From Mycolicibacterium baixiangningiae (GTDB lineage Bacteria > Actinomycetota > Actinomycetes > Mycobacteriales > Mycobacteriaceae), in contig NZ_CP066218.1 of NCBI RefSeq assembly GCF_016313185.1, positions 5,456,001 through 5,520,000 on the forward strand: a stretch of 64,000 bases of DNA. The letters run 5' to 3'. A model generated the notes under the pieces. The model made no database searches and was not told the DNA's origin. It saw only the letters and a program-made list of their open reading frames with translations. This document shows, piece by piece, positions 56,001 through 63,368 of the stretch; position 1 is the first letter of the stretch; each line of letters begins with the position of its first letter. Made by a program: the position numbers and the translations under genes.

Positions 56001-56293
56001 TTTGCGAGCCGATCCTCCGAAGCGCTGAGGTCGTAATATGTGAAGGGAAAGTCCGACCCGCCAGCATTGCAAGGCTCCTGCCAAACAACACCATCATTGT
56101 CCTGTCTGACTACAACTTGCAAACAAGGATTGCTGGCAACCACACGCTCGCAGGCAGTTCGCAATCGATCAGCATTGATGGGACCATGGATGATGAGATA
56201 CTCTCCAATCTGCCGCACCGGCGCTTCCGTCGCTAACTGCTCCGCGAGCCAGATTTCCATTTGGGTGGACGACAGAGGGTATCGGTCAACCAT
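50054..56293 (-). CDS. NRPS modules 1-2: Cstart-A1-T1-C2-A2-T2
   Basis: 2079 residues, intact. Residues 1-430 form a starter-type condensation domain unrelated in DNA to the other C domains, with HHVVTDAF at 138-145, suggesting N-acylation of residue 1. A1 (core [17 protein letters not shown]; pocket about D-V-H-S-L-A-V-V-F-K, not recognised) and T1 (FDLGGNS) follow. C2 (HHIASDGW) is LCL type. A2 ([17 protein letters not shown]; pocket D-S-W-T-T-V-A-V-C-K) resembles aromatic, Phe-like signatures. T2 has FDLGGDS, fitting the E domain downstream. GGAGGAACTAAGC precedes ATG 56293. The frame is lost near 50092. Confidence 0.92.
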   Translation of the reverse strand: MVDRYPLSSTQMEIWLAEQLATEAPVRQIGEYLIIHGPINADRLRTACERVVASNPCLQVVVRQDNDGVVWQEPCNAGGSDFPFTYYDLSASEDRLAKSQSFMAENLAEPLDLREGPLYRYALFKLSTDTYIWQHVYHHVVTDAFGLSLIAAQVAEVYNLGSNARDAPIGQQINAIADYLKLESGERKRVLGPEFDAYREAVASRSFELVDFSHGRRSYRSARHNLTQRFRLDAKLVNRVREICADYGVKASTFMTATVGVLAGRFTDSGHVAHGMLFGSRRSAEARTSVGPFANALPLCVTVEKSSTFADVMTNTARAVDIAQSVQGFRGEELARSLNISGGLSALYHYEVNYMRYSYKMEFGGHAVTQVVQSGGLVDNLSFMVFDIDFDVIDLDIHANAALYSSQDVELLVERFQRVLEAVINDPLCLVGSIDVLTDDERRKVLEQWNDGGAVEAERLPLLPDMVSARAGQAPDKTAVVYGDVSLTYGQLEEASNQLARLLISQGVGPETIVGLAVPRSPEMVISMLAVLKAGGAYLPIDTSYPPDRIAFMLTDAQPLLLLTTTEVVDLLGDTNTTTLVLDDAALHDRLTGHSTTAITDHDRHTPLHPHNAAYIIYTSGSTGTPKGVTATHLGLTNLTQNWSSLVGDASQSINGNDARSVSGTSIQFDVSVHEVLCSLSNGTSVELLTDQSALANWRPSTDVSYLSGVPSVLAGIDESLPVSTSRVLFAGEALPVHVAYQWVDMGAVILNVYGPTEASVFALMSDPLVVGGGVPIGRALSGVRVYVLDSGLGPVAPGVVGELYISGLGVTRGYLGRAGLTASRFVADPFDGSGVRMYRTGDLVRWRADGQLEFVGRVDDQVKVRGFRIELGEVEAAMAAHPGVEHAVAMVREDRPGDRRLVGYVVAGEGVEVSEVRRFVAQRLPEFMVPAAVVVMDRVPLTVNGKVDRRALPVPVYSVGTSRGPQTPVEDLLCGAFCEVLGLNEVGVDDNFFDLGGNSLLATRLVARLRHTLAADLTVRTLFDHPTITQLAPHTGRRAKGLTSKPKLSSCVRADVVPASAAQSRLWFLDRVGDLEPAYNMPFALRVVGDVDVAALDAALGDVVDRHESLRTVFVEVEGRPFQRVLSGTQGFSGLEIGRLAAGQALDEVLTQLARHRFDLAAQPPLLAKLVTVSATEHVLVIVVHHIASDGWSMRPLFEDLKHAYAARRCGVAPDWEPLPVQYVDYSLWQEELFRELRDPTSQLGVQAQYWEKTLAGLPAHISLPTDRPYPAVASYAGDVVAFDIDQETARNVSLLARRHGASSFMVVAAAVSVLLSRMGAGEDIALGTPVAGRTDEALNDLIGFFVNTAVLRIDLSGTPTFLEVLNNVRERSLDAFHNQDVPFEHIVELLNPVRSLAHQPIFQVMLAWNNTASATLALDGLDVTPVPIATKTARMDLVFSLADSPDQGITGALEYRTDVFDRESVQLLVERFQRVLEAVINDPLCLVGSIDVLTDDERRKVLEQWNDGGAVEAERLPLLPDMVSARAGQAPDKTAVVYGDVSLTYGQLEEASNQLARLLISQGVGPETIVGLAVPRSPEMVISMLAVLKAGGAYLPIDTSYPPDRIAFMLTDAQPLLLLTTTEVVDLLGDTNTTTLVLDDAALHDRLTGHSTTAITDHDRHTPLHPHNAAYIIYTSGSTGTPKGVTATHLGLTNLTQSRHMSRVGLGRRSKVLCIASVSFDSAVWELLASLREGLSIVLPLDTSDLAAMSSLIRSQAITHVTITPALLSTLQPEDLIAVQSITTVGEACSVAVVDEWCVGRRMVNAYGPTEATVCALMSDPLVVGGGVPIGRALSGVRVYVLDSGLGPVAPGVVGELYISGLGVTRGYLGRAGLTASRFVADPFDGSGVRMYRTGDLVRWRADGQLEFVGRVDDQVKVRGFRIELGEVEAAMAAHPGVEHAVAMVREDRPGDRRLVGYVVAGEGVEVSEVRRFVAQRLPEFMVPAAVVVMDRVPLTVNGKVDRRALPVPVYSVGTSRGPQTPVEDLLCGAFCEVLGLNEVGVDDNFFDLGGDSIASMRLVSVARAGAWCLGLKMCFA
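51236..53126. repeat. C-A repeat, copy in module 2
   Basis: Partner of 32996-34886, same length of 1,891 bp. Both copies are free of frameshifts. Confidence 0.85.
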
Positions 56294-56358
56294 GCTTAGT
56301 TCCTCCGCAATGATCGTGTATTAACAGGAGCGTTAGGCTCGAAAGCCAGAGATTCGAC

Positions 56359-57435
56359 TCAATCTGGAAGCCAGCCAGCAACGATGACCCCGTGCATTGG
56401 AGTATTCAGATAGTCGATGCGGTAGAGACCTAGCTCGGCAAGCCACGAATCGAATGTGTTGAGCGAATACGTGTTACCGCCGCCCGAAGCAACCATCGAT
56501 ACTGCGAACAACGCGGCAAACTTCTCCTGCGACGTGACCGGGCTACCCCCGCTGGCCCGAATCGCATCGACAATGAGGACGCGTCCGTCGTCGCTCATAC
56601 CGGCGCGGGCCTTACTTAAGAGTATTTTGCACTTCTCAGGATCGAACAGATGAAAGATGTTCGCGAAGAGATATAGGTCCGCGGCAGCCCAATCGCTTTC
56701 AAAAAAATCACCAGTTACCATTCTGAACCTGCTAGACACGCCAAATTTGCCAGCCGATTCGTGGGCGATGTCGGCGATCTCGGGCACGTCGTAGCCGACC
56801 GCCCTGAGTCCGTGATGCTGCTGAAGGAGTAGATGACTATATATCCCACTTCCACATCCGATATCAACAAGAAGTCGATCTTCTCGTAAGAAGTGGTGCT
56901 TATCTAGTGCTTTTCCGATGGCTGCTGCGATTGGCGGCGCCCAGAAACGTATGCCAAGTACGAGCTGCCTGTACGTAGCGGTCGATATTCCGTTGACATT
57001 GCGAACCGACCCGGTCTTTACCGTGTGTGCAAGGTTCCTCCAATATTGCCACGCGATTTCTTGGTCATAGTAGATTTTGCCCGTCAAGTCGTTCACGCCT
57101 TCGACGGCGGTTAAGACATCTGAATATTCTTCCGGCAGATGGTACGTGGGGTCGCTTCCCGGCATAGCATTGGTGAACAACCAGCCGTAGGCCACAAGTG
57201 CATCAACGAGGATCCGCAAACATTCCTCGTTACAGGCAGTGCGCTTTGCTATCTCAAATAGCGTCGCGGGCCCCGACGCGACGCAACTGAAAATTCCCAA
57301 GTTGTATGCAGCCTCAATTATCGCAGTTTCCCAGGACGATATGAGTGCCGAATAGAGTCGGTGAGCAGCGGCGTTTGACGTGCTGATGTGGCCCACCGTC
57401 TCCCGAGGGAACTGAGTTATCCTAAAATCCGTCAT
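56359..57435 (-). CDS. SAM-dependent O-methyltransferase
   Basis: About 358 residues. An N-terminal winged-helix dimerisation domain (LISSWETAIIEAAYNLGIF, then ATLFEIAKRTACNEECLRIL) precedes a class I SAM domain with LVDIGCGSGIY and YDVPEIADIA, the build of polyketide/plant-type O-methyltransferases. It probably modifies the peptide or an acyl precursor; the substrate is unknown. ATG 57435 (MTDFRITQFP) follows GGAG; an in-frame start at 57504 is possible. It lies 65 bp before the NRPS start and belongs to the same operon. Confidence 0.85.
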   Translation of the reverse strand: MTDFRITQFPRETVGHISTSNAAAHRLYSALISSWETAIIEAAYNLGIFSCVASGPATLFEIAKRTACNEECLRILVDALVAYGWLFTNAMPGSDPTYHLPEEYSDVLTAVEGVNDLTGKIYYDQEIAWQYWRNLAHTVKTGSVRNVNGISTATYRQLVLGIRFWAPPIAAAIGKALDKHHFLREDRLLVDIGCGSGIYSHLLLQQHHGLRAVGYDVPEIADIAHESAGKFGVSSRFRMVTGDFFESDWAAADLYLFANIFHLFDPEKCKILLSKARAGMSDDGRVLIVDAIRASGGSPVTSQEKFAALFAVSMVASGGGNTYSLNTFDSWLAELGLYRIDYLNTPMHGVIVAGWLPD

Positions 57436-57564
57436 CGTATGAATGCTCCGTCTTCTGTTTTTCGCCCTCACCAGAGATACGCTGCGAAATGTGACCGTCA
57501 GCATTTATTCGCGCATTTTTATCAGAGAAATGCCAAAAGCTGATGCAGTACTCGAATTCGGACC

Positions 57565-57599
57565 GTGAGCCAGGCACAAACCAGTGAGCCAGGAACAAA
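57565..57599. repeat. Two 16-bp direct repeats between mbtH and the methyltransferase
   Basis: GTGAGCCAGGCACAAA (57565-57580) and GTGAGCCAGGAACAAA (57584-57599) differ at one base and start 19 bp apart. They lie in the 172-bp spacer downstream of the mbtH stop and upstream of the methyltransferase. They could be regulator half-sites or a small duplication. Confidence 0.6.
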
Positions 57600-57607
57600 T
57601 ATGGTGG

Positions 57608-57904
57608 CTAGTCCGGATCGTCCATGGCGACCCGGAGGCTCCGCGGTCGTAAGTCCGTCCAGCTCTGCTCCACAAACTCTAAGCAAGCTTGTCGTGAGCT
57701 CTCAGCGTAGACCTGGCTCCAGCCGTCAGGCAGGGGGACGAACGCCGGCCATAGCGAAAATTGCTCTTCGCTATTTACCAGTACCAAAAACTTGCCGTTC
57801 TCATCGTCAAACGGATTCGCGTCCACGACGTCTATTAATGCTCGATGGCGTGGAGGAGTCAATTGGTGCGCCCGCACATTGTTGCGTGCGGTTTCATTTA
57901 GCAC
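57608..57904 (-). CDS. mbtH: MbtH-like NRPS chaperone
   Basis: MbtH proteins bind A domains and are needed for their folding or activity. The core NPFDDENGKFLVLVNSEEQ, FSLWP, PDGW, CLEFVE and WTDLRPRSLR is complete, including the conserved Trp residues. As drawn from GTG 57904 it has 98 residues, about 25 more than usual; a GTG at 57826 (VDANPFDDE) gives the typical length and may be the real start. It is the first biosynthetic gene of the cargo operon, right after the heptamer repeat array. Confidence 0.88.
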   Translation of the reverse strand: MLNETARNNVRAHQLTPPRHRALIDVVDANPFDDENGKFLVLVNSEEQFSLWPAFVPLPDGWSQVYAESSRQACLEFVEQSWTDLRPRSLRVAMDDPD

Positions 57905-57984
57905 TTAGCACCTAGCGCCTAGCACCTAGCACCTAGCGCCTAGCACCTAGCACCTAGCACCTAGCACCTAGCACCTAGCACCTA
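57901..57984. repeat. Heptamer tandem repeat (12 x 7 bp) upstream of mbtH
   Basis: Twelve consecutive 7-bp units of the form GCACCTA (minus strand TAGGTGC), with one GCACTTA and two GCGCCTA variants, followed by a degenerate TGGCCTA. On the minus strand each unit carries an AGGTG that resembles a ribosome binding site and a GTG. The array abuts the GTG at 57904, so copy-number change would alter the leader of the cargo operon. Confidence 0.9.
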
Positions 57985-58167
57985 TGGCCTATGCCGTATT
58001 AACGTTGTGCAGCGCCGCAGCTTGTAGGTAAACCGTCGAGAAGCGGCGCATCAAGAGCCGTTCTCCAGTGCTACTGGATACCTGAGTCGTGTCGGTCGAA
58101 TCACAACCTGAGTTCGACACGCTACACGCGGCTGCTCACGGTCACCCTGGTCCGCGTTGGCTTCGAA
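57985..58167. promoter_or_regulatory. Spacer between regulator and mbtH operon, candidate operator
   Basis: The 183 bp between the heptamer array and the StrR-like stop holds an imperfect dyad: GTGTCGGTCGAA near 58088-58099 and TTCGACAC near 58112-58119. ACCTGAGT occurs on both sides of the left arm. TTCGA-containing dyads are the kind of site bound by StrR-type activators, but the arm order is not the canonical one. No gene is seen. Confidence 0.35.
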
Positions 58168-59226
58168 CTAGGAAGCAGTTTGATCGTCGTCGTTCACGGC
58201 GTCAATAGCCTCGTTAAGTCTGTCAGCAAGGTTCGCCCACGCCCGCCCAATGTCCGTTGCCAGTTCAGCAACGGTAATTCTGCAATGATGCGGTAGCTCC
58301 GCCGCCATGTGGTCTATCTGCTCGACTGCTGAAACACTCATGACAATGCCACGAATGAGCGTTCGACCGCGATCATTGAGTCGCAAGGCCGGGTCATTGC
58401 GCAGCCGTTGAAGCGTATTTGGTGAAACTCTAGCGTCGTAATCCCGCTTCTGGATCAGTTGACTTGGAGCATGGGGATTTTCACGTGATTCCGGCGATGG
58501 GGGAAGGCTGTGCGGCGTCCTGTGTGCTTTTTGAGCTTCGGGCACTGGATCGTCGCCTCGGTCCAATCGACACCGCACATCCCGCACCGTCGCTGTTGAA
58601 ATACCTGATTGCCGGGCGATCTCACGTTGGGACATCTTCGCGCCACTACGAATCAAGTCCGCGGCAATCACGCGTCCCCGACTGGAAGCGAGTGGGTGCA
58701 GCTTACCGCCTATACCGATTCTAATGTGCAACTGGCTATTCTGACCAGTTGCACATTCTCGGCGGAGTGATGCCACAGTCCCGTGCGACAACGCACACAC
58801 CGACGCGATCCTGCGATCAGACCACTCTGGGTTGGTCTCAAGAATCCGCCGTGCCGCAAACTTCCGATCACTCAACGTAAGCGGGAGGCCATGTCGACAG
58901 TTGGCGGCGACTGCATAGACGAATGCTTCTTCTTCAGTGCCATCAAAGAAGTGGACGTCGATGGTCTCTTCGTTCCGCAGCGCCGCCGCTTCGAACCGGT
59001 GCATCCCGTCAACTATCCGCATCGTCTGCCGATGGACCACGATTGGCGCAAGCGGACCAGTAGCGATGGCCAACTGGTTGATGTGACTCTTGCTCACACC
59101 GATTAGGCGGGGAGAGTCAGCGGGCCTCAAGGCGGCGAGTGCAACGTTCTTCGCTGTCGATTGGATGAGTTGGGCGCCGGCGGATTCCTGCGAGTTGCGT
59201 TCGACGTTTGTAAACGTATGCGGCAT
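58168..59226 (-). CDS. StrR-like pathway regulator (ParB-N domain plus HTH)
   Basis: 352 residues. A ParB/Srx-like N-terminal domain (RIVDGMHRFEAAALRN, IDVHFFDGTEEEAFVYAVAANCRHGLPLTLSDRKFA in outline) is followed by WSDRRIASVCALSHGTVASLRRE and a second HTH (MSQREIARQSGISTATVRDVR). This is the build of StrR/Bbr/Tei15-type activators of antibiotic clusters and not of chromosome-partitioning ParB. It lies at the head of the cargo, same strand as the NRPS operon, and is the likely activator. Confidence 0.82.
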   Translation of the reverse strand: MPHTFTNVERNSQESAGAQLIQSTAKNVALAALRPADSPRLIGVSKSHINQLAIATGPLAPIVVHRQTMRIVDGMHRFEAAALRNEETIDVHFFDGTEEEAFVYAVAANCRHGLPLTLSDRKFAARRILETNPEWSDRRIASVCALSHGTVASLRRECATGQNSQLHIRIGIGGKLHPLASSRGRVIAADLIRSGAKMSQREIARQSGISTATVRDVRCRLDRGDDPVPEAQKAHRTPHSLPPSPESRENPHAPSQLIQKRDYDARVSPNTLQRLRNDPALRLNDRGRTLIRGIVMSVSAVEQIDHMAAELPHHCRITVAELATDIGRAWANLADRLNEAIDAVNDDDQTAS

Positions 59227-60371
59227 CGGATTCCTCGTTACGCGGCCCGTAGGCGAAGCGCCCTAAGCGGGGCGGCTCCCGGTGACTGCTGACATGTACA
59301 CGATGGCGACGTCGCACAAAGCAGTTGGCGTATGGTCCCGATCGCATACTGAGAGCAGAGGCTTACGTGTAGGCCTGGTTGAATGCTGCTGCCTCGGCAT
59401 TTAATCTGAGCGACAGGCGAATTCGTGGTTGTCGCTCCAGGATACCGGCCGGTCGTGAAGGAAATGGGGCGACCGACCCCCCAGTGGTCCACGGACGGTC
59501 TGCGATGCGATCCCGCTAGTTCACGCGAGCGAGTGCCGGAAACTAGATCAATCGGCCACTGCCGCATGCGTCGATCGGCTGGATCCTGCCAGGTTTGCGA
59601 CGGTTCGCTCAATCGCGCTGTAAGCGAGATAAAGATGCCGGCCAAACGCCTTCCAGTCGGGTTCTCGACCTTCGTCAGCGAACGTAATCGCATCTCCCAA
59701 CTTTGGTTACTCCCGAACCGTCGATTTGAAGTAGTGGCTGTGGGGAACGCTTCGCGCGGTGCAGAGTGGACTCTCTCGCCCGTTCTTGAATGCCGGGCTT
59801 GAAGGGGGCGGTTGAGATTCCGTCGACGGTGGCTAGGGTAAGCGGCCGAGATACCTGACCGGCATGGCTGAGAGTTCTCGAGCCCCCGAGAAGGCCTAGG
59901 CCACAACGTGTGACATGGACGTGAACACAGACTGAACAAGTGTCGTAACGCTGCCGCTAACTCGCGAGCCCAAGCGAGCTTGCCTCCGCTACGAGTGTCA
60001 ATAAGAGGGTTCGATTGCACACCTGGGACCCCTGGGACGCATTCGATCGCCGCCCACCGTCCACCCAGAGTGACGGCGATCGGTCGAGCATGACGTTCGC
60101 TTATCGGGTCCGTGGCGTTCGGGCGGTCGAATTCAACGCCAGTTCTCATACGTAGCCCCCGCTGAACCAGCCGGACTCTTCGAGCTGTGGCCCTCAGAGC
60201 ACCTTGGCAATCTGCTCAGCGCGCCCGAGTGACGTGAGTCGCGCCTCAACGGACCACCTCGGCGGCCCGAAACATCTACCTCGACGATAAGGGGAGAAGT
60301 CGTGTTCCGCAAGGCTCTCACTGACATCAGGCATTGCTGGCCACGAGGGGAGATACGTATTCTTCGTTCCT
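59227..60371. other. 1.1-kb stretch without a recognisable gene
   Basis: A minus-strand frame of 303 codons (59238-60149) and a plus-strand frame of 125 codons (59425-59802) are open, but neither shows a family or natural composition, so I do not call them. A hairpin TTCTCG-AGCCCC-CGAGAA (59875-59892) is followed at once by the palindrome GGCCTAGGCC (59893-59902). The stretch may be degraded coding DNA near the right end of the element. Confidence 0.5.
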
Positions 60372-61391
60372 GTGAAACACGACTGGCTCCTCGTTGAGGT
60401 TCTAGGAGATTTGCCGACGGTTGTCGCCCAAGGCGACCGCCTTCGCCGGTTTGTGCCCAGCGAAGTGTTTCTACGGCGCAATCCCCACCGTCGGCAGATC
60501 GACCAGGCAATCGCAGCGGCCGTCGATGGCAAAGCCGGGATCGTTCAACGCACCGCCCATGGCAATTGGCTGATCTGCGCCGACCCGGTCACCATGTCTG
60601 ACGGTCGCGTTCACGGCGTCCATGTATGGACTGGTCCATCTGCAACAGAGCCACCCGATCGACCCGAAGTTGGAGCCACTGTTTGGGATCTGAGTTCTGG
60701 ATTGGCCAGTGACACTCGTCAAGCGCTTGTAAACAGCGGAATCGATCCAACCCAGCCACTCGACCACCGTGCACTCGCAGACGATCTTGTGGTCGGTAGC
60801 ATTCATCCGGAAGAAGGTGCAGCGCTGGCAGCTGCTGTGCGATGGGAAGCCGGTCAGACACTATGGGGCACCTGGGATATCGACGACTATCTCGGCAATC
60901 CAATTCGGGTGAACTTTGTGTCCCGTGCTACGGCAGATCGACACAGCAAAGGCGACATTCGCCACTGTATCCGTGCGATGAACTGGCGTTCGCCACGCGC
61001 CGCTGATCATTCTTCGGGATTTGCTCTCGCTGAGCAGATTCTCCGCGGAACGGGGCGCGAAGGTTCACATCGTGCCTTGCTGAGCCTGGACAGTTGGACC
61101 CTCTTAAAGTGGCTTGATCTGCCATGCCCTCATTTTGACTGGCGCGGCGAACACAGCAGTCAGCCACTGGTCCATCCTGATGACCGTCCCGTGCGAGTTG
61201 CTATGACGCAGCAGTTCGTACACGGGCCGGCCGAGGGACTGCTCCGCCTGCGCAGTCGTAGCGGTTGGACGTTGATACACACCACTGTCAGTCGCGTTGA
61301 ACTCGCCAAGGACGTCGTCGCTGGATTGATCTCGTTCCGCTTGCCATTGCCTCACGACATAACAGCCGACGAAGGCAGTGGCCGGGTCTGA
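60372..61391 (+). CDS. GAF/PAS-type sensory protein of a mycobacterial family
   Basis: 339 residues from GTG 60372. The start MKHDWLLVEVLGDLPTVVAQG, the segments MSDGRVHGVHVWTGP, VWDLSSGLASDTRQA, WDIDDYLGNPIRVNFVSRA, AMNWRS and LLKWLDLPCPHFDWRG belong to a family I know from many mycobacterial genomes, annotated with GAF/PAS-like domains of unknown function. No enzymatic or DNA-binding motif is visible. It is the last gene inside the element, reads towards attR, and has no obvious link to the NRPS cluster. Confidence 0.65.
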   Translation: MKHDWLLVEVLGDLPTVVAQGDRLRRFVPSEVFLRRNPHRRQIDQAIAAAVDGKAGIVQRTAHGNWLICADPVTMSDGRVHGVHVWTGPSATEPPDRPEVGATVWDLSSGLASDTRQALVNSGIDPTQPLDHRALADDLVVGSIHPEEGAALAAAVRWEAGQTLWGTWDIDDYLGNPIRVNFVSRATADRHSKGDIRHCIRAMNWRSPRAADHSSGFALAEQILRGTGREGSHRALLSLDSWTLLKWLDLPCPHFDWRGEHSSQPLVHPDDRPVRVAMTQQFVHGPAEGLLRLRSRSGWTLIHTTVSRVELAKDVVAGLISFRLPLPHDITADEGSGRV

Positions 61392-61705
61392 CCGAACACA
61401 GCGTTCTCGGCCCGAGAGTCTCTGTTTGTTGCACGAGCGATGGTCGCCAACCTCCTGGGAATGGTGCCAATAGTCGTTAATACACCTACCCGGACCGGGA
61501 CTGCTGCTGCGCGTCCATGCCCCGCCGCCAAGGCCGTCCCGTTAGGCGGCGAGTACAGGCCGGAAAGTGGTCCCGCGGACAAGGCTGCAAACTCACTGAC
61601 CAGATCGGGAGAGGACGTTTTCTGAGGTCACCCGTACCCTTCGAAGTTGCAACAGGTCGCCTTCGCCAGCCATCGCGATGGCACCCAAAACAGACAACTA
61701 CCGCG
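61392..61705. other. Gene-free right end of the element
   Basis: About 310 bp between the sensory gene and attR. No gene or clear regulatory element seen. Confidence 0.5.
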
Positions 61706-61739
61706 TTAGTGGTTAGATTTATGACTAGCCACTAACCTC
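61706..61739. other. attR junction with attP-arm inverted repeat
   Basis: TTAGTGGTTAG (61706-61716) and CTAGCCACTAA (61725-61735) form an 11-bp inverted repeat with one mismatch around an 8-bp centre, ending at the crossover. The host HNH sequence resumes in the following CCTCGTGCTG. Symmetric arms beside the core are expected for serine-integrase binding, so this is probably the left half of attP. Confidence 0.65.
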
Positions 61740-61976
61740 GTGCTGCTGTGTCCCTACCATCACCGGCTGCACCACCGCGGCGTCATCACCATCACCGGAC
61801 CCGCCAGCCGCCTGACCGTCACCGACAGCACCGGCCGACAACTGGAATCGGGATCGCTGGCCCGCCCACCCAACCACCCCCCGCCCACGGTCGCGGCCTA
61901 CCCGGGACCCACCGGAGAACGCGCCGACTGGTGGTGGTACACACCCTTCCAACCCCCACCACCCACCACCAACTGA
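61734..61976 (+). pseudogene. DUF222/HNH endonuclease, 3' part
   Basis: Resumes the HNH domain exactly where the left fragment stops: NLVLLCPYHHRLHHRGVI, with the final His residues of the nuclease motif, then a C-terminal tail ending PFQPPPPTTN. Joined to 15934-16980 it gives an uninterrupted protein of about 429 residues. It lacks its own start. The stop lies 9 bp from the convergent kinase stop. Confidence 0.9.
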
Positions 61977-61985
61977 GTCGCCCGG

Positions 61986-63287
61986 CTAACTGTTCGCGGC
62001 GTTGTGGCGGTCGATGGCGGAATCGCAGTCGGCCTGCGACTGATTCGTCTGCTCCATGCAGACCCGCACGTTCGCCTCGTCGGGGTTCATCCCGGCAGGC
62101 ACCGACGGGCTGTCGAATTCGCCCTGGTAATTCGACCAGATGGTCTGGTTGGTGTCAGTCAGCCGGGCGCAGTAGGCCGGGCTGCCGGTCGGGGTCACCC
62201 CCGCCGCGCCCATCGTCGCGCAGTCCGCACCGACGACGACCACCGGCAGCGCAGGGGCCGCGGCCGTCGTGGTGGCCGCGTCGCGCTGGGTGAACCAGAA
62301 CGCGCCCGCGGCTACGGCGGCCACCACTGCCACGCCCGCGGCGACCAGCAGCGGGCGCTTGGCACTCCAGGTGCGCGGTTTCACCGGCTTCGCGTGACGA
62401 CCCAGGGCCGGCGCGCGGGACGCGACCGTCTCCATCGCGGCGTCGTCGGTGCCGATGCGGTGCTCGAGCGCACGCGCGAAGTCGATACACCGCTCGAAGC
62501 GCTTCTCCGGCGACTTCGCCAGCGCCCGGCCGATCACCGGCCCGAGGCCGGCCAGTTCGGGACGAACGGTGCCGATCGCCGGCGGATCGGCGGTGAGGTG
62601 GGCGCTGATCACGACAGCCGGATTCGAGTGCGTGAAAGGCGGTGTGCCGGTGAGCAATTGGTACGCGGTCGCGGCAAGCGCGTACTGGTCGGCGCGCCCG
62701 TCGATCTGGTCACCGCGCAGCTGCTCGGGCGCGGCGTAGGCCACCGTGCCCACGGTCATGTTGGTGCCGGTCAGACCGCTGGCGTCGCCGGCTTGGCGGG
62801 CGATCCCGAAGTCGGCGAGCATCACCCGCTCGTCGGGTGATCCCGGATCGGCGATGAGGATGTTCGCGGGTTTCACGTCGCGGTGGAAGAGGCTGCGCTG
62901 GTGGGCATGGTCGAGCGCCGACGCGACCGCGGCGATGATGCGGACCACGACGTCGGGCGGCATGCCGTTGGGATAGCGCTGCGCGAGGAGCCGGGCCGCA
63001 TCGGTGCCCTGCACGTAATCCATCGAGATCCACAGCAGACCGTCATAGTCACCGCGATCGTGCACCGACACGATGTGGGGGTGCCACAGCGTGGCGGCGA
63101 GCTCGGCCTCACGGTGAAACCGCTGGCGGTACTCATCGTCGGCAGACACCGAGGCGGAGAGCACCTTCAACGCGTCATGGCGCGGCAGGCGCGGATGCTG
63201 CGCCAGGTAGACCTCGCCCATACCGCCCGCGCCCAGGGAGCGCACCACGGTGTATCCGGCGATCAGCTCCCCCTCCGCAAGCGGCAT
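61986..63287 (-). CDS. Serine/threonine protein kinase (PknF-like), membrane-anchored
   Basis: 433 residues. Kinase domain at 1-280: glycine loop GAGGMG (19-24), Lys41, HRDVKPAN with Asp137, DFG at 159-161 and the APEQLRGD segment. A single transmembrane helix lies near 317-340 ([20 protein letters not shown]), and the extracellular part of ~95 residues has four Cys, which resembles the short sensor domains of PknF/PknI-type kinases. It signals from outside the cell to unknown cytoplasmic targets. Chromosomal gene. Confidence 0.88.
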   Translation of the reverse strand: MPLAEGELIAGYTVVRSLGAGGMGEVYLAQHPRLPRHDALKVLSASVSADDEYRQRFHREAELAATLWHPHIVSVHDRGDYDGLLWISMDYVQGTDAARLLAQRYPNGMPPDVVVRIIAAVASALDHAHQRSLFHRDVKPANILIADPGSPDERVMLADFGIARQAGDASGLTGTNMTVGTVAYAAPEQLRGDQIDGRADQYALAATAYQLLTGTPPFTHSNPAVVISAHLTADPPAIGTVRPELAGLGPVIGRALAKSPEKRFERCIDFARALEHRIGTDDAAMETVASRAPALGRHAKPVKPRTWSAKRPLLVAAGVAVVAAVAAGAFWFTQRDAATTTAAAPALPVVVVGADCATMGAAGVTPTGSPAYCARLTDTNQTIWSNYQGEFDSPSVPAGMNPDEANVRVCMEQTNQSQADCDSAIDRHNAANS

Positions 63288-63335
63288 GGGCGAATACTAC
63301 GGGCCGGATGTGCCGCCGGTGTTCGGGCGGAGTGT

Positions 63336-63351
63336 CGGGTGCAGACACCCG
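63336..63351 (-). terminator. Hairpin after the metallophosphoesterase gene
   Basis: CGGGTG-CAGA-CACCCG forms a 6-bp stem with a 4-base loop, 18 bp beyond the phosphoesterase stop and before the kinase start. There is no U-tract, which is common for mycobacterial terminators. Tentative. Confidence 0.35.
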
Positions 63352-63368
63352 CGCTCGCGGTCAGGGGG

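Larger units (their letters stand above)
34920..56293 (-). other. NRPS gene 1 as a whole: modules 1-5, about 7,100 codons, frame broken by small indels
   Basis: From ATG 56293 (after GGAGGAACTAAGC) to the stop at 34920-34922 the domain series runs without a gap: Cstart-A1-T, C-A2-T-E, C-A3(NMT)-T-E, C-A4-T-E, C-A5-T. The C domains that follow E domains (C3, C4, C5) are one near-identical type, while C2 and C6, which follow modules lacking E, are another, as stereochemical logic requires. At least 20 indels of 1-2 bases shift the frame between 34920 and 50100; corrected, this would be a single gene. The pieces are listed separately. Confidence 0.8.
16981..61735 (+). mobile_element. AICE-like integrated element carrying an NRPS cluster (about 44.75 kb)
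   Basis: Boundaries come from the split DUF222/HNH gene: ...GAGCTGGAC at 16980 should continue into the CTCGTGCTGCTG at 61737, and joining the halves restores the HNH reading frame with an Asn or Lys at the junction. Inside are a serine integrase at the left end, an IetA/IetS-like pair, an AICE-type replication and transfer set (small ORF, RepSA, FtsK/TraB, SCO3933, HTH regulator, Nudix) and a large biosynthetic cargo. GC content of the cargo genes is visibly lower than the emb operon. Whether the element still excises or transfers is not known. Confidence 0.85.

Noticed and set aside
57901..57984. Possible CRISPR array
   Set aside because: Units are 7 bp, contiguous, without spacers, and no cas genes are nearby.
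58168..59226. Chromosome or plasmid partition ParB
   Set aside because: No ParA partner, and the domain build and setting match StrR-type activators of antibiotic clusters.
59238..60149. 303-codon minus-strand frame
   Set aside because: No recognisable family, unnatural composition and no ribosome binding site; overlaps another unconvincing frame.
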